From contig CAJNDS010001469.1 in the NCBI GenBank assembly GCA_905221605.1, forward strand, positions 56,001 to 120,000: a DNA stretch of 64,000 nt. Reading direction: 5' to 3'. The translations under genes were made by a program, and so were the position numbers. Under the pieces are notes generated by a model, which saw only the letters and a list, made by a program, of their open reading frames with translations, had not been told where the DNA came from and made no database searches. Below are positions 17,748 to 27,339 of this stretch, one piece after another. The stretch comes from Symbiodinium natans (Eukaryota; Sar; Dinophyceae; Suessiales; Symbiodiniaceae). Positions within the stretch are counted from its first letter, which is position 1. Each line of letters starts with the position of its first letter.

Positions 17748-17854
17748 CCAAAGGATCCATGTACCTGTATAGTATATACTTGGGCCCTAAAGCTACTATT
17801 ATAGGAATCCCTTTAAGGCCCAAGTATATACTATATAGGTCCATGGATCCTTTG
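17748..17854. mobile_element. F4 introner, near-perfect
   Basis: CCAAAGGATCCATGTACCTGTATAGTATATAC, mirrored by GTATATACTATATAGGTCCATGGATCCTTTGG. Confidence 0.93.
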
Positions 17855-17902
17855 GGATTCTTGATTCATTGGAGCCACCTTCTGCCCCTCGCCCTCCCCC
17901 AG

Positions 17903-17953
17903 TTTAAGCCCGAATCCCTACAAGCCTTCTTCCCTGAGCTACTATTTGAAGAA
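17903..17953 (+). CDS. Exon, amphipathic
   Basis: Acceptor CTCCCCCAG|; FKPESLQAFFPELLFEE, then a C run. Confidence 0.5.
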
Positions 17954-18173
17954 CCCCCCCCCCCCCCCCCACACAAGAAGTAAAAGATATAATTCCTTGT
18001 TGAGCAAGACAGGGGTCATCGTCTCTTGATTTTGATGGCTCTGAAGCAAATAGTAGTAGTAATAAACGCCTAAGGCGGCCCTTGTAATCTGCCAGGGATC
18101 TCTAAACGGGTCCCCAAACCCAAGGCTACACCCTTAGGCATCCAAGGTGCAGTCCAATGAATACTAGGTTCCC

Positions 18174-18320
18174 CTAAACCCTAATGCCTAAACCCTAAAC
18201 CCTAAACCCTAAACCCTAAACCCTAAACCCTAAACCCTAAACCCTAAACCCTAAACCCTAAACCCTAAACCCTAAACCCTAAACCCTAAACCCTAAACCC
18301 TAAACCCTAAACCCTAAACC
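18174..18320. repeat. Interstitial telomeric repeat (CCCTAAA)n, longest tract
   Basis: About 20 CCCTAAA units with one early break. Confidence 0.97.
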
Positions 18321-18334
18321 CAACCCCACATGGG

Positions 18335-18416
18335 GCAAAGAAGAGTGCCCAGGACTTGCGCAGGCTAGAGTTTGATTTCGAGGACTTTCTGTTCACATTG
18401 CAGGGGCTGGAGCAGG
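18335..18416 (+). CDS. Exon, helical acidic
   Basis: Frame AKKSAQDLRRLEFDFEDFLF TLQGLEQ, likely GC donor CAGG|GCAACCC. An internal acceptor TTGCGCAG|G also exists. EFDFEDFL recalls the start of SRP54 M domains, but the similarity is too short to name it. Confidence 0.55.
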
Positions 18417-18419
18417 GCA

Positions 18420-19650
18420 ACCCTAAACCCTAAACCCCAAACCGTGCTTAGGGTTGAGAGAGTTGAGGGACGTGGATGCGCAAAGCCTGCTGTGCTAGGC
18501 GCTTAGACTTGTCGTGCATTAGGGTTTAGGGCTTAGGGTTTTGCCTGAGGAGTCAGGAGAAAGACAGGAAATTTGGCTAATGAATCAGAAAAGACGCAGA
18601 GAGAGAGAGAGAGAGAGGACACACATGCCGAAAGCCAACGACTGCTGAAGCCCAAACCCGCAGAATCTAGCAGGAAAGCACCCTCCCTCCTGCAGTGCTA
18701 AGTGGTTGGCCTGTTCTGAGCTATTTGGGGTTGACGGTTTTAGGGTTTTTAGGGTTTAAGGTTTAGCCTTTAGGGTTTGAGGTTAGGGTTTTAGGGTTTA
18801 GGGTTGGGGCTTGTTTTTTTTTTTGCTTGGTGGCGTGGGGGGTGCGGGGTGGGGCGGGGGGGCCGGGGGGTTAAGGCTCGAGGTTCTTTTGGGTTCAGTT
18901 TTGGTTTGGGGCATTAGAGTTCTTTGGGGGTCTTTAGAAGTTTGGACAATGTGGATGATACGTAGGGCCCCATTGACATGACGACTGCATGTCTGCAAGC
19001 CCCACGTTTGCCGAGGCGGGTGTGGAATATAAGTTCCACAGTGCTCTCCGAACCCAAATCCCTATATACACCCTGCTACGCCCACAGAAACTACAATTTC
19101 TACCTAGACCCTATAGATAAACTAAACCCTAAACCCTAAATTCCCGTCCAGGTACCCCTTCTCCCTTCTGTGATTCTCTCTCCTGGCCGCCCTGGCTGAC
19201 CCCAGCCCTAAACCCTAAACCCTAAACCCTAAACCCTAAACCCTGCGCCCATGGGCCGCCCTGCCCCGCCCTGGCCGTCTGGAGCCCACCTGGCCGCCCT
19301 GGCCCTCTGGCTCCTTTGTTGAGGCCCTGCCGCGTTGCTCAAAAACCCCTGCCAAAGCCTCTGACCTGGAGACCTGGTGCTGTGATTTTGGAAGCAAAGC
19401 AAGAAGAGTCTCCTTCCAAACTCACTCTACCCTCTCTTTAAAGGACGGGGATGGGAAGTGAGAATTTAGGGCGTCAGCCCAAAACCCTAAAACCTGGCGG
19501 GTCCACAACAGACCCGCGCAAAACTGTGGCCCCACCAGCAAACCTGAGATGCAGGACTTAGGTCACCGCCTTTAGTGTTGAGAAATGACGCCTTTCTGCT
19601 CCCTAGTGCGCCTAAAAGCAAGGACTTCCAGCCATTTCTGCCCAGAAGAA
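18420..19650. other. No supported gene
   Basis: Holds telomere-like words, a short (GA)n, G/C-rich simple sequence, a CCCTAAA array (19203-19245) and GGCCGCCCTGG repeats. Nothing convincing in either strand. Confidence 0.5.
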
Positions 19651-19682
19651 GGTTTAACCTTCTCGGAACGGGTTAAACGATG

Positions 19683-20005
19683 TAAACCATGGACGTCATC
19701 ATGCTTGGGCCATGGATGGTCTCTTCTCATCAGAGCAGAATAGACCATGGCCGTCATCATGCTTGGACCCTGGATGCTCTCTTCCCAGAACGGAGTAGAC
19801 CATGGACGTCATCATGGTTGGGCCATGGCAGTGCAGAAAACATGTAGACCATGGACGTCATCATGCTTGGGCCATGGATGCTCTCTTCTCATCAGAACAG
19901 AGTAGACCATGGACGTCATCATGCTTGGGCCATGGATACTCTCTTCCCAGAACGGACTAGACTATGGACGTCATCATGGTTGGGCCATGGATGCTCTCTT
20001 CTAAC
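19683..20005. repeat. 58-bp minisatellite with GACGTC
   Basis: Six units spaced 49-58 bp, each with CCATGGACGTCATCATGCTTGGGCCATGG and CTCTCTTC. Each unit contains CCATGG at two places and a palindromic GACGTC. Confidence 0.93.
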
Positions 20006-20026
20006 TATGGTGAAGAAACGTGTTAT

Positions 20027-20460
20027 TTAGACCCAGGGCTGGGCAGAAGCGGATGCAAGCAAGACAGGGCTTAGTTTAGGACACGTCGAAAGTGCGAAGT
20101 AGGCAAAAAACCCACAAATACCAGTGCAGTCTACGGATGCCCAAAAAATTGCAGGATGATTTTGGATAAAAATTGCGGGGATGAGGTGATGGGCGAAACC
20201 CAGGAAACATCGGTATTTACAGGGGATTCTGAGGGCAACAGAGCTAAACTGCCGAAAACGCGTGGGTCCCTTATGGCCCCGCGTAGCCCTAAAAGGAGAA
20301 AAGTTGGGTGGATGCCTGCGTAAGCAGGGGGTGGGAAAAATAGAACAACCCAACATTTCTGATTGTGGTGGGTTCGGATTCAACATACGCCGCTGCGACA
20401 TATGCCGCCCCCCTCACACCCCCTGGGTGTGTTGGGGTGCCATCTCCGCATGAAATCTAC
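20027..20460. other. Unassigned block, similar texture to 38080-38640
   Basis: Non-telomeric and non-introner sequence with CGGTATTTACAG, also seen near 38308. A 124-aa minus-strand ORF crosses it, but no splice context or family supports it. Confidence 0.35.
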
Positions 20461-20582
20461 TGCCGCTGCGCAGCGAAAAGCCCTAAACCCTAAACCCTTC
20501 ACCCCACCCCCTAAACCCTAGACCCTAGACCCTAAACCCTAAACCCTAAACCCTAGAAACCCTAAGCCCTAAACCTCTGCAG

Positions 20583-20675
20583 GAGCTGAAGGTCTGCGGC
20601 TACACATTGGACTTGCCGGACTGGCTTCGCGGAATGGCGGGGATGAAGAGCTCCGAAGCCTCGGCGGCAAGCTGA
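20583..20675 (+). CDS. Terminal exon between telomeric tracts
   Basis: Acceptor CCTCTGCAG|, 30 codons to TGA: ELKVCGYTLDLPDWLRGMAG ... SEASAAS. Preceded by CCCTAAA and followed by TTTAGGG repeats. Confidence 0.6.
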   Translation, partial: ELKVCGYTLDLPDWLRGMAGMKSSEASAAS

Positions 20676-20843
20676 GGGTTGAGGGTTTAGGGTCTAGGGT
20701 CTAGGGTTTAGGGTTTAGGGTTCAGGGATTAGGGTTCAGGGTTTAGGGTTTAGGGTTTATGTAATTGTTGCCCTTGTTAAGGATATGCATTTGCTTGGTC
20801 CATTTGCGAGCAAGATGCACCCCGAACAAGGGACTGCAGTTAG

Positions 20844-20882
20844 AGGTCTGGGCAGGCTGAACGAATGACCCGTCGTTTTCCC
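20844..20882 (+). CDS. Small exon before F5
   Basis: Acceptor CAGTTAG|, RSGQAERMTRRFP, donor TTTCCC|GTATGAG, phase 0; the intron holds an F5 copy. Confidence 0.5.
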
Positions 20883-20894
20883 GTATGAGTCTCT

Positions 20895-20972
20895 ACTTGG
20901 AGGTTCATGGTACTCACAAACCAATCATAACTGTACATATACTTGGCTAATAAGTACCATGAACCTCCAAGT
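20895..20972. mobile_element. F5 introner, internally deleted
   Basis: Both termini intact (ACTTGGAGGTTCATGGTACT / AGTACCATGAACCTCCAAGT), core shortened. Confidence 0.9.
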
Positions 20973-21004
20973 ATAATTCGGTATCTACTTTTTTTTGGGT
21001 CTAG

Positions 21005-21078
21005 GGAGCTGCAACACACGGGCCCGGGAGGTACCAGAGGCCAGGAGCAAGAAGAGCGCATTCTGGTGTACACATACG
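21005..21078 (+). CDS. Exon with telomeric donor
   Basis: Acceptor GGGTCTAG|; ELQHTGPGGTRGQEQEERIL VYTY, donor TACG|GTTTAGGG. Confidence 0.6.
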
Positions 21079-21175
21079 GTTTAGGGTTTAGGGTTTAGGG
21101 TTTAGGGTTTAGGGTTTAGGGTTTAGGGTTTAGGGTTTTAGGGTTTTAGGGTTTTAGGGTTTAGGGTTTAGGACA
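21079..21175. repeat. Interstitial telomeric repeat (TTTAGGG)n
   Basis: Begins exactly at the splice donor of the preceding exon; includes TTTTAGGG variants. Confidence 0.96.
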
Positions 21176-21193
21176 TACCCTATGCCCTTCCAG

Positions 21194-21277
21194 GCACTGA
21201 ACACATTGGCCCGAGTTGAGGGTTCAGAAGGGTGCGCTGTGGGGCTTGCGTTTGTTCGAAATTCTTCTTGCAGAAGG
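21194..21277 (+). CDS. Exon with telomeric donor
   Basis: Acceptor CCCTTCCAG|; ALNTLARVEGSEGCAVGLAF VRNSSCRR, donor AGAAGG|GTTTAGGG. Confidence 0.6.
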
Positions 21278-21422
21278 GTTTAGGGTTTAGGGCCCTTAGG
21301 GACCCCATGGTGAGGTGAGTCAGGTAGTCTGTGGAGGCTTGGGGTTTTTTGGGGGGTTTACGGAAATGGGGTGCCCCTTAACGTAGACCCCAGACAGCAG
21401 GATTCCCTTAGAATAAGGACCC

Positions 21423-21542
21423 CAATGCTTGGAAGTTCTTTTGTGGCTTAGGAAGTAGGGTTAGTAAGGTGGGTTTATGGGGATTATAAGAGGGCTTTTG
21501 GGGGATACCAAGCAGATTTACCAAGCCAAAAGGGCTTCTAAG
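21423..21542. mobile_element. F11 element
   Basis: TTGGAAGTTCTTTTGTGGCTTAG...GTAGGGTTAGTAAGGTGGGTTTATGGGGATTATAAGAGGGC...GCCAAAAGGGCTTC; inverted ends. Confidence 0.7.
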
Positions 21543-21553
21543 CACCCAGTAGT

Positions 21554-21645
21554 CCTAAACCCTAAACCCTAAACCCTGAACCCTGAACCCTGAACCCTAA
21601 ACACTAAACCCTAAACCCTGAACCCTGAACCCTAAACCCTAAACC
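21554..21645. repeat. Interstitial telomeric repeats with CCCTGAA variants
   Basis: Alternating blocks of CCCTAAA and CCCTGAA, suggesting local unit-by-unit amplification. Confidence 0.92.
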
Positions 21646-21679
21646 TCTCTTTCATATATAATTTAAATGTTAAGGAGTT

Positions 21680-22085
21680 ACTGGGCAAGGTCGCCGTTTT
21701 ACTGGGCAAGGTCGCCGTTTTACTGGGCAAGGTCGCCGTTTTACTGGGCAAGGTCAGTTCGGTCAAAAAAATCGACCTTGCCCAGTAAAACGGCGACCTT
21801 GCCCAGTAAAACGGCGGCCTTCCGCCCCTGCCCAGTAAAAATGCGACCTTGGACCCCGAAGGTCGCCGTTTTACTGGGCAAGGTCGCCGTTTTACTGGGC
21901 TAGGTCGCCGTTTTACTGGGCAAGGTCGCCGTTTTACTGGGCAAGGTCGCCGTTTTACTGGGCTAGGTCGCCGTTTTACTGGGCAAGGTCGCCGTTTTAC
22001 TGGGCAAGGTCGCCGTTTTACTGGGCAAGGTCGCCGTTTTACTGGGCAAGGTCGCCGTTTTACTGGGCATGGGCAAGGTCGTTCT
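21680..22085. repeat. 22-bp repeat field, direct and inverted
   Basis: Unit TTACTGGGCAAGGTCGCCGTTT: four direct copies (21677-21755), inverted copies (21774-21857), then about ten direct copies with GGGCTAGG variants. It can fold into long hairpins. Copies abut without unique spacers, so it is not a CRISPR array. Confidence 0.95.
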
Positions 22086-22185
22086 ATAAGTAAAATATTT
22101 TCTTAATGTTGTGGGATTCTTTGGGCGGGTGGGTATTTTCCTGGAGTAATTGCTTGACTATTGAATGCTTGGACTTGAGATGCTG

Positions 22186-22268
22186 AACCCTAAACCCTAA
22201 ACCCTAAACCCTAAACCCTAAACCCTAAACCCTAAACCCTAAACCCTAAACCCTAAACCCTAAACCCT
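22186..22268. repeat. Interstitial telomeric repeat fused to half an F11
   Basis: Eleven CCCTAAA units run directly into ACTTACTAAGTCAAAAGAGCTTCC, the right arm of F11. Confidence 0.9.
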
Positions 22269-22439
22269 ACTTACTAAGTCAAAAGAGCTTCCAGGTAAGG
22301 TGCCCCCCCCCCCCCCCCCCTAAATTCGGAAACCCCATACACAAGAACTCCTGCTGAGCCAGCTTTGGCTTCCCACAAACCCTAAACCCTAAACCCTAAA
22401 CGCTAAACCCTCAGCTCCAGAAGACCAGGCCATGGATCC

Positions 22440-22628
22440 ATGGGTTTAGGGTTTAGTTGCACAAGGGCTTAGGGTTTAGGGTTTAGGGTTTAAGGGTTTA
22501 AGGGTTTAAGGGTTTAAGGGTTTAAGGGTTTAAGGGTTTAAGGGTTTAAGGGTTTAAGGGTTTAAGGGTTTAGGGGTTTAGGGGTTTAGGGGTTTAGGGG
22601 TTTAGGGGTTTAGGGTTTAGGGGGGACG
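22440..22628. repeat. Telomere-variant array TTTAGGG / TTTAAGGG / TTTAGGGG
   Basis: Ordered blocks: three TTTAGGG, about ten TTTAAGGG, then about six TTTAGGGG. Each variant is homogenised in its own block, which argues for slippage or templated expansion rather than random decay. Confidence 0.95.
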
Positions 22629-22683
22629 CCCTAAACCCCTAAACCCCTAAAGAACCAAAGCTCAGGAGCCCTACAAGAGACAG

Positions 22684-22720
22684 CCGGCCTTCAACTTTGT
22701 GGCCGTGGTCGGCTGGCTCA
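22684..22720 (+). CDS. Small hydrophobic exon with GA donor
   Basis: Acceptor AGAGACAG|, PAFNFVAVVGWL, donor CTCA|GACCCTAAA. Confidence 0.5.
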
Positions 22721-22830
22721 GACCCTAAACTCTAAACCCTAAACCCTGAACCCTAAACCCTAAACCCTAAACCCTATACTGGGTCATTCTTCGAAACCCT
22801 GATTTGGTTCTGCGTTTTGGATCCTCTCAG

Positions 22831-22898
22831 GGTTCTGGGGAGAGGTTGGAAGACGACATGTTGCGAGATAAATTGCAAGAAGAAAAGAGGCGAGAGAG
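22831..22898 (+). CDS. Charged helical exon
   Basis: Acceptor CCTCTCAG|; GSGERLEDDMLRDKLQEEKR.., donor GAGAG|GTAGAG. Probable coiled coil. Confidence 0.6.
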
Positions 22899-23405
22899 GT
22901 AGAGATCAAGCTGGGCAGTTACAGTACACCCTAGGGACCCTGAGCCCTAAACCCTATAAGTCCTACAAACAAAGCCCTAAACCCAAACTGTTCTCGAGTT
23001 CATCAAACGGCTTTGCTGGCTGTACCTCGTGTGCTCGAGACATCAAAGGGCTGGGAAATGCATAATTAACAAAATACTGCAGATTTTGCAGGGTCATGTG
23101 TACGTAGGGTTGGTGGGGGGGGGGGGGCGGCGGGGGGCAGCTCTGAGGAGTTCAGGTTTAGGGGTTAAGGCTGTGGGCTTTCTAAGTAGCTCCTCATTCA
23201 GAAAAGTTTGTTCCACGTGTGAAGGTTGTGAAGGTTTGGTCCATTGAATCCACTGGCGGCATTGGCGGCATGATTTTTTTTGCAAAAAGGCACTATTCTT
23301 GAACAACATACCAAGTGTATGGGCTGGAGAGAGGAGGATGTCTGCTTGACTCCTTGGCCGCCTAAGGGATTTCCGCGTTGTTCTTTGTTCGGCGGTTCCC
23401 AGTAA

Positions 23406-23607
23406 TCATATGACGAGAGGATGCTGCATTGCATGCCCAGCCTTCTTCACTTCAAGAGAAGGGCACCTGCAGTACGACGCGAACATGGAACACGACCCTA
23501 TGAAGAAGCTGAGACACACTACAGCCCTGAACCCCGATGCTTTCGAGGCTCGTATACACTCGTCTACTATTCTCCAGTTCACTATATTGATTCTGTTCCG
23601 TAGATAG
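23406..23607 (+). CDS. Unclear open region upstream of the RRM gene
   Basis: Two overlapping + frames are open (one ends RCFRGSYTLVYYSPVHYIDS). Either the last exon of an upstream gene or leader of the RRM gene. Confidence 0.25.
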
Positions 23608-23618
23608 GGTCAGACGCC

Positions 23619-23653
23619 ATGTCTTGGCCACCACCCTCGAAGTCTTTGTTTGT
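23619..23653 (+). CDS. RRM protein, exon 1
   Basis: ATG at 23619: MSWPPPSKSLFV, the first strand (RNP2) of an RNA-recognition motif. Ends TTTGT|GCTCC (GC donor). Joining to exon 2 restores LFVSGLPVDV. The complete protein is 180 aa over three exons (543 nt). Confidence 0.82.
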
Positions 23654-23806
23654 GCTCCTCGGCATGTGATTTCTCACTGTGGGCACCCTTTGTTGCACAC
23701 GTGGTGGTGGTTCTTAGTAGGGAGTGAGGGAGTTAGGGCCTAAAGGTATTATATAGTGCCCTAATACCCTCACTACTAAGAACCAGCCAGTCTTCTGCGG
23801 TAACAG
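23654..23806 (+). other. RRM intron 1, GC-AG, with F2 inside
   Basis: 153-bp intron ending GGTAACAG|G. An F2 introner (23708-23790) sits within it, so here F2 entered an existing intron. Confidence 0.8.
23708..23790. mobile_element. F2 introner, short copy
   Basis: TGGTTCTTAGTAGGGAGTGAGGG and CCCTCACTACTAAGAACCAGCCAG. Confidence 0.88.
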
Positions 23807-23879
23807 GTCCGGGCTTCCAGTTGATGTCACAGACGTGCAGGCGAAGACGATCTTCGGCCAGTATGGCAATGTTGAAGAG
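23807..23879 (+). CDS. RRM protein, exon 2
   Basis: SGLPVDVTDVQAKTIFGQYG NVEE: loop, helix 1 and strand 2 of the RRM fold. Ends GAAGAG|GTC, phase 0. Confidence 0.88.
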
Positions 23880-23985
23880 GTCTTAGGGGGCTGGGATTTA
23901 ACCTTTAGCCTTTTTGGTTATACATACTCCTATTACCAGAAGAAGGGTTCACCTTGTTTGGGCTAGGGTATTCAGCCCCTAAGAG
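23880..23985 (+). mobile_element. RRM intron 2 = F8 introner
   Basis: 106-bp GT-AG intron with an 8-bp target duplication AAGAGGTC at both borders. Body TTTAACCTTTAGCCTTTTTGG...GGGTATTCAGCCCC is shared with four other places. Confidence 0.9.
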
Positions 23986-24420
23986 GTCAAGGTCCTCCCT
24001 GTCAGCGCTGGAAAGACCGCAGCGGCCGCTTTCGTGAACATGGGCAGTGAGGAGGAGGCCACGTGGATTGTGCAGAACGTGAGTGGCAACGTCCCACAGA
24101 ACATGAGCAATCCCGTCACCGTCACCTACTCGCAACCCAAGTCCACAAAGGGAAAGGGCAAGGGTGCCAAAGGCATGATGGACCTCATGCAGATGATGGT
24201 GGGCGCCTTGGGCAGCCAACAGGGAGGTAGTGGCTTGGGTGGCAAGGGCTGGGACGGCAGTGCCTGGGACACTACCTCCGGCTGGGGAAAAGGCGGCTGG
24301 CAGAGCGGTGGCTGGGACGGTGCTTGGGGTGCTTCCCCAGCTGTCAAGGGCAAGGGAGATGCAGGACCCTATGGTAGCTCTGGGCCGGCTTGGGAGCTCC
24401 TGGGCCTTAATAAGAAGTAG
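23986..24420 (+). CDS. RRM protein, exon 3 and Gly-rich tail
   Basis: Completes the RRM (VKVLPVSAGKTAAAAFVNMG, helix 2, VTVTYSQPK), then KGKGKGAKG, a Met-rich helix and a Gly/Trp/Lys-rich disordered tail (GGKGWDG, GWGKGGW, GGWDGAWG); stop TAG. A small RNA-binding protein, likely a splicing or mRNA-handling factor like the many Gly-rich RRM proteins of dinoflagellates. RNP1 is weak (AAAAFVNM lacks the usual aromatic pair). Confidence 0.92.
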   Translation, partial: VKVLPVSAGKTAAAAFVNMGSEEEATWIVQNVSGNVPQNMSNPVTVTYSQPKSTKGKGKGAKGMMDLMQMMVGALGSQQGGSGLGGKGWDGSAWDTTSGWGKGGWQSGGWDGAWGASPAVKGKGDAGPYGSSGPAWELLGLNKK

Positions 24421-24918
24421 GTCTCTTAATATAACTCGAGTCCCTTCTCTAGGACCCGCTACAGTAGAGGTGGCCAGCACCGACCTGAAGTGGTTTGGGT
24501 CGGAAGGATGGGTCATCCTCATGATCTTAGTTTCAGGACATCCTCTTGCGCTTGATGGCATGGTGCGATCGTGGTGTCTCTTCCTTACCCTCTATCATCA
24601 CCAGGCACGCTGTTGGCCGGGCCTGGGCACGGTGACACGCACGCGCTAGGATGCTGACACCAGTGGATTCTGGTGCGTACCAAGCCTCCCCGGGCCGGGC
24701 TATGACAGCACAGATGCTCATGATCATCCGTTAAACCCTAAACCCTACATGCTAAACCCTAAACCCTAGACCGTCGCAACTAGATAGGCCAGGCGCCAAC
24801 CAGCGAAGGGACCCCATATTTCTGATAAAATTCGCAGATAGGCAGTGGAGTTCAGTTTTGATCCCAATCTCCGCCCGCATCTGTTTTGAAGAACCCACCC
24901 GTCTCACAGTCTAAAGCA

Positions 24919-25430
24919 CATGATGGAGGACGATGCTACATCAGGGAACTTGCATGGGTTGCTGTCAACGGTTTAGCTCACTGCAGGTTGTGGCTGCACT
25001 TCTGCGTTCTCTCTGGCCTAGGTTCAATGGCAGCGGCGGCAAGGGAAAGGGTGGTGGGGGAAGCCTTTGGACGGTCACCAAGGCTGGGAAAGGCTCGAAC
25101 CCCGCCTTTGGAGGAATGTTCTGTGGACATGCTGGACTGGGGTTTCTTGGACGATTTTTTGCAACGCGTTTCGTCATTCCTGGAGAGAACACTCTACATA
25201 CTTTAATCGAGCGACATGGGCCGCCCGGAATTTTCGAGCCTCTCGAAGCCGAAATCCAGCCTCAGTGCGTATGCACGATGGCAACGTCTTATGTGCAGAC
25301 GATTCTGCAGATTCACAGTATCGTCGAGATCCCTAACCTGCCATCCACAGCCCCCCAACGCCTTTCAGATTCGCCGCCCATACTTCGATACACAGTTGGC
25401 TTTAGCCCACCCTTGAGCCTAGACTAGGCG
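24919..25430 (+). CDS. Coding-like block, frame unresolved
   Basis: Starts MMEDDATSGNLHGLLST with a possible GTTTAGC donor, then acceptor CTGGCCTAG| and FNGSGGKGKGGGG. From 25021 all three + frames stay open 180-400 bp (one contains MLDWGFLDDFLQRVSSF). GC-rich, so I cannot choose; a Gly/Lys-rich protein is possible. Confidence 0.35.
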
Positions 25431-25697
25431 GGTGGCAATAAATGGGTGCTTGTTAAGGACGTTGCATTGAGTACCGAAATCCGGTCGCAGACTAAGTAGT
25501 GCATTGCCATCGTTGGGGCAACTTATTTTACGTTCCCTAGCAAGTAACCGGTAAGTTTCAACCCCGAAGACCTAAAACCCAAACAACCCTAAAGCCCTAA
25601 ATCCCAAAACCCGAAACCAGACCCAGAAGTCCGAACTTTCTTCCGCGGGCCCTAAACCCTAAACCCTAAACCCTAAACCCTAAACCCTAAACCCGAG

Positions 25698-25775
25698 ATG
25701 CCGAGGATGGACGGCTGGTCGATGCCGTGTTGCGAGCCCTTGTGGTGATGGGGCCCAAAACCCCTTTAACAAAGG
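25698..25775 (+). CDS. Exon with telomeric donor
   Basis: Acceptor AACCCGAG|; DAEDGRLVDAVLRALVVMGP.., donor AAGG|GTTTAGGG. Also directly preceded by CCCTAAA repeats. Confidence 0.55.
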
Positions 25776-25996
25776 GTTTAGGGTTTAGGGTTTAGGGATG
25801 GGTTCCGGTTTCGGGTTTAGGGCTTAGTTCTTGTTTGCCTTGAGGGTTTGTAGGGTTTTAAGGATCTCCCATACAATTTAAGGCATATCCCTTAGTGAAC
25901 TAAGGGGTGTAAGCGGCTCTCTGGTTGAGCGCTCTGAAGCAGACGCCAGGTTCGCAAGGGTTTAGGGTTTTGGGGCTAAGGGTTTGTGATTCTTAG

Positions 25997-26138
25997 TGTC
26001 GAGAGCCTCGATTGCTCATGCGGCGAAGAATTTCGCACTCGTATGGAACCTGTTGGTGTCCAACCTTACGGAGGTTTGATCGACTGTCCGTTTGCGTTGT
26101 CAGACTTCCTGGAAATCCGAAGCGTGCCCCATCAGTAA
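25997..26138 (+). CDS. Terminal exon, Cys-containing
   Basis: Acceptor GATTCTTAG|, 46 codons to TAA: VESLDCSCGEEFRTRMEPVG .. LIDCPFALSDFLEIRSVPHQ. Convincing composition, unrecognised. An F5 copy follows 48 bp later. Confidence 0.62.
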
Positions 26139-26186
26139 ACCTCACCGAGCTCACCGTCTGAAAAATGCGCAGATCCACAGAAACCT

Positions 26187-26330
26187 ACTTGGAGGTTCAT
26201 GGTACTTACTAACCAGATTATAACTGTACTTATAACTGTACTTATAACCATATTCGGGCACTTAAGGGGCTTATAAGGTGGGTTATAAGTACAGCCATAA
26301 TGGGAGTGTAAGTACCATGAACCTCCAAGT
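26187..26330. mobile_element. F5 introner, near-consensus
   Basis: ACTTGGAGGTTCATGGTACTTACTAACC and AGTACCATGAACCTCCAAGT. Confidence 0.93.
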
Positions 26331-26418
26331 AAACCCTGTACCCCCCAAACCCTAAACCCTGCAAGTGGCAAAACCCTAAACCCTAAACCCTAAACCCTAA
26401 ACCCCATGGGATTTCCAG

Positions 26419-26505
26419 GTGTGCAAAAGTTTTGGAATTTGGCATGGGCAGGCTTGGGAGTCGAATCTTCCCAGCCGAATGCATTCTGAGAGACCTTCGA
26501 GTTGC
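26419..26505 (+). CDS. Exon of unrecognised gene
   Basis: Acceptor GATTTCCAG|; VCKSFGIWHGQAWESNLPSR.., running to an F2 stub (TTTAGTAGGGAATTGG) that passes into TTTAGGG repeats. Confidence 0.55.
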
Positions 26506-26711
26506 TTTAGTAGGGAATTGGAGAAGTAGGGTTTAGGGTTTAGGGTTTAGGATTTAGGGGTATACTCCCGCACTCCAGAGGATCCTAGACACCTTACAAG
26601 ATGCTTCAGAAGCCTGAGCCTGACTAAATGTGGGCGAAAATATGTCTGGTGCCTTTCTCAACTGAGGCCTACTACGCATCCTGAACCCTAAGCATTATAG
26701 AAACTTAGCAG

Positions 26712-26800
26712 GTTCTGCAATTCCCTACAGAGGGGTGAGTTCCGCATGCTGGCTGCGAGCACCGGGAAGCTTCCAATGAATCTGCAAAAAGGGGCTCAGG
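26712..26800 (+). CDS. Exon of unrecognised gene
   Basis: Acceptor ACTTAGCAG|; FCNSLQRGEFRMLAASTGKL PMNLQKGAQ, donor CAGG|GTTTTT. Confidence 0.55.
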
Positions 26801-26988
26801 GTTTTTTCTGCCTAAAGCCGAAACCCTAAACCTATACCCTAAAACCTTAAAGAACACAAAACAACAACCAGAAACAAGCCGAAACCCTAAACCATGAACC
26901 GGGCAAGGGGTTGATCCGGCTTAGGGATGTGGAGGGATTGAGGCTCTGTGATGCATGAGCCCCTGACTATCTTGGAGTTCTGCTGCAG

Positions 26989-27026
26989 GCCCATAGGGCG
27001 ACCATTGTATCAAGTGCTTGCTCAAG
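26989..27026 (+). CDS. Small exon
   Basis: Acceptor CTGCTGCAG|, AHRATIVSSACS, donor AAG|GTCTGT. Confidence 0.5.
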
Positions 27027-27276
27027 GTCTGTATCTAGTCCCGGGGGGCATGTTCGCATGTCAGTCAGTTTAAGCCAATCCTAAACCCTCAACCATGGCA
27101 AGTTTGTATCGGCGACCGGAAGGCCAGGCATGTGGATGGTTGTACCCATCCTATGAGTACTCTCATCGTTATGTCACCACTGCTGCTGCTGCTTTTGAAA
27201 ATGTACTGCTGCTACGACTTATTCAAGTGATATTCCTATTGAAGCATCTTCTGCATGCATAGGTACTCTCCTCCAG

Positions 27277-27339
27277 GTGCAGGTCGAACAGAGGAAGCCC
27301 CGACATGACCTTAAATTGATTGTGACCAAACGAAACTAA
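27277..27339 (+). CDS. Small terminal exon
   Basis: Acceptor CTCCTCCAG|, VQVEQRKPRHDLKLIVTKRN then TAA. Confidence 0.5.
   Translation: MQVEQRKPRHDLKLIVTKRN

Noticed and set aside
18335-18416. SRP54 M-domain start (FDFEDFL)
   Set aside because: Similarity spans about seven residues and the next residues do not follow the family.
21677-22090. CRISPR-like regular repeat
   Set aside because: Units abut without unique spacers, occur in both orientations, and the sequence is eukaryotic.
24126-24561. Minus-strand ORFs of 75 and 218 aa over the RRM gene
   Set aside because: Shadows of the Gly/Lys-rich + exon.
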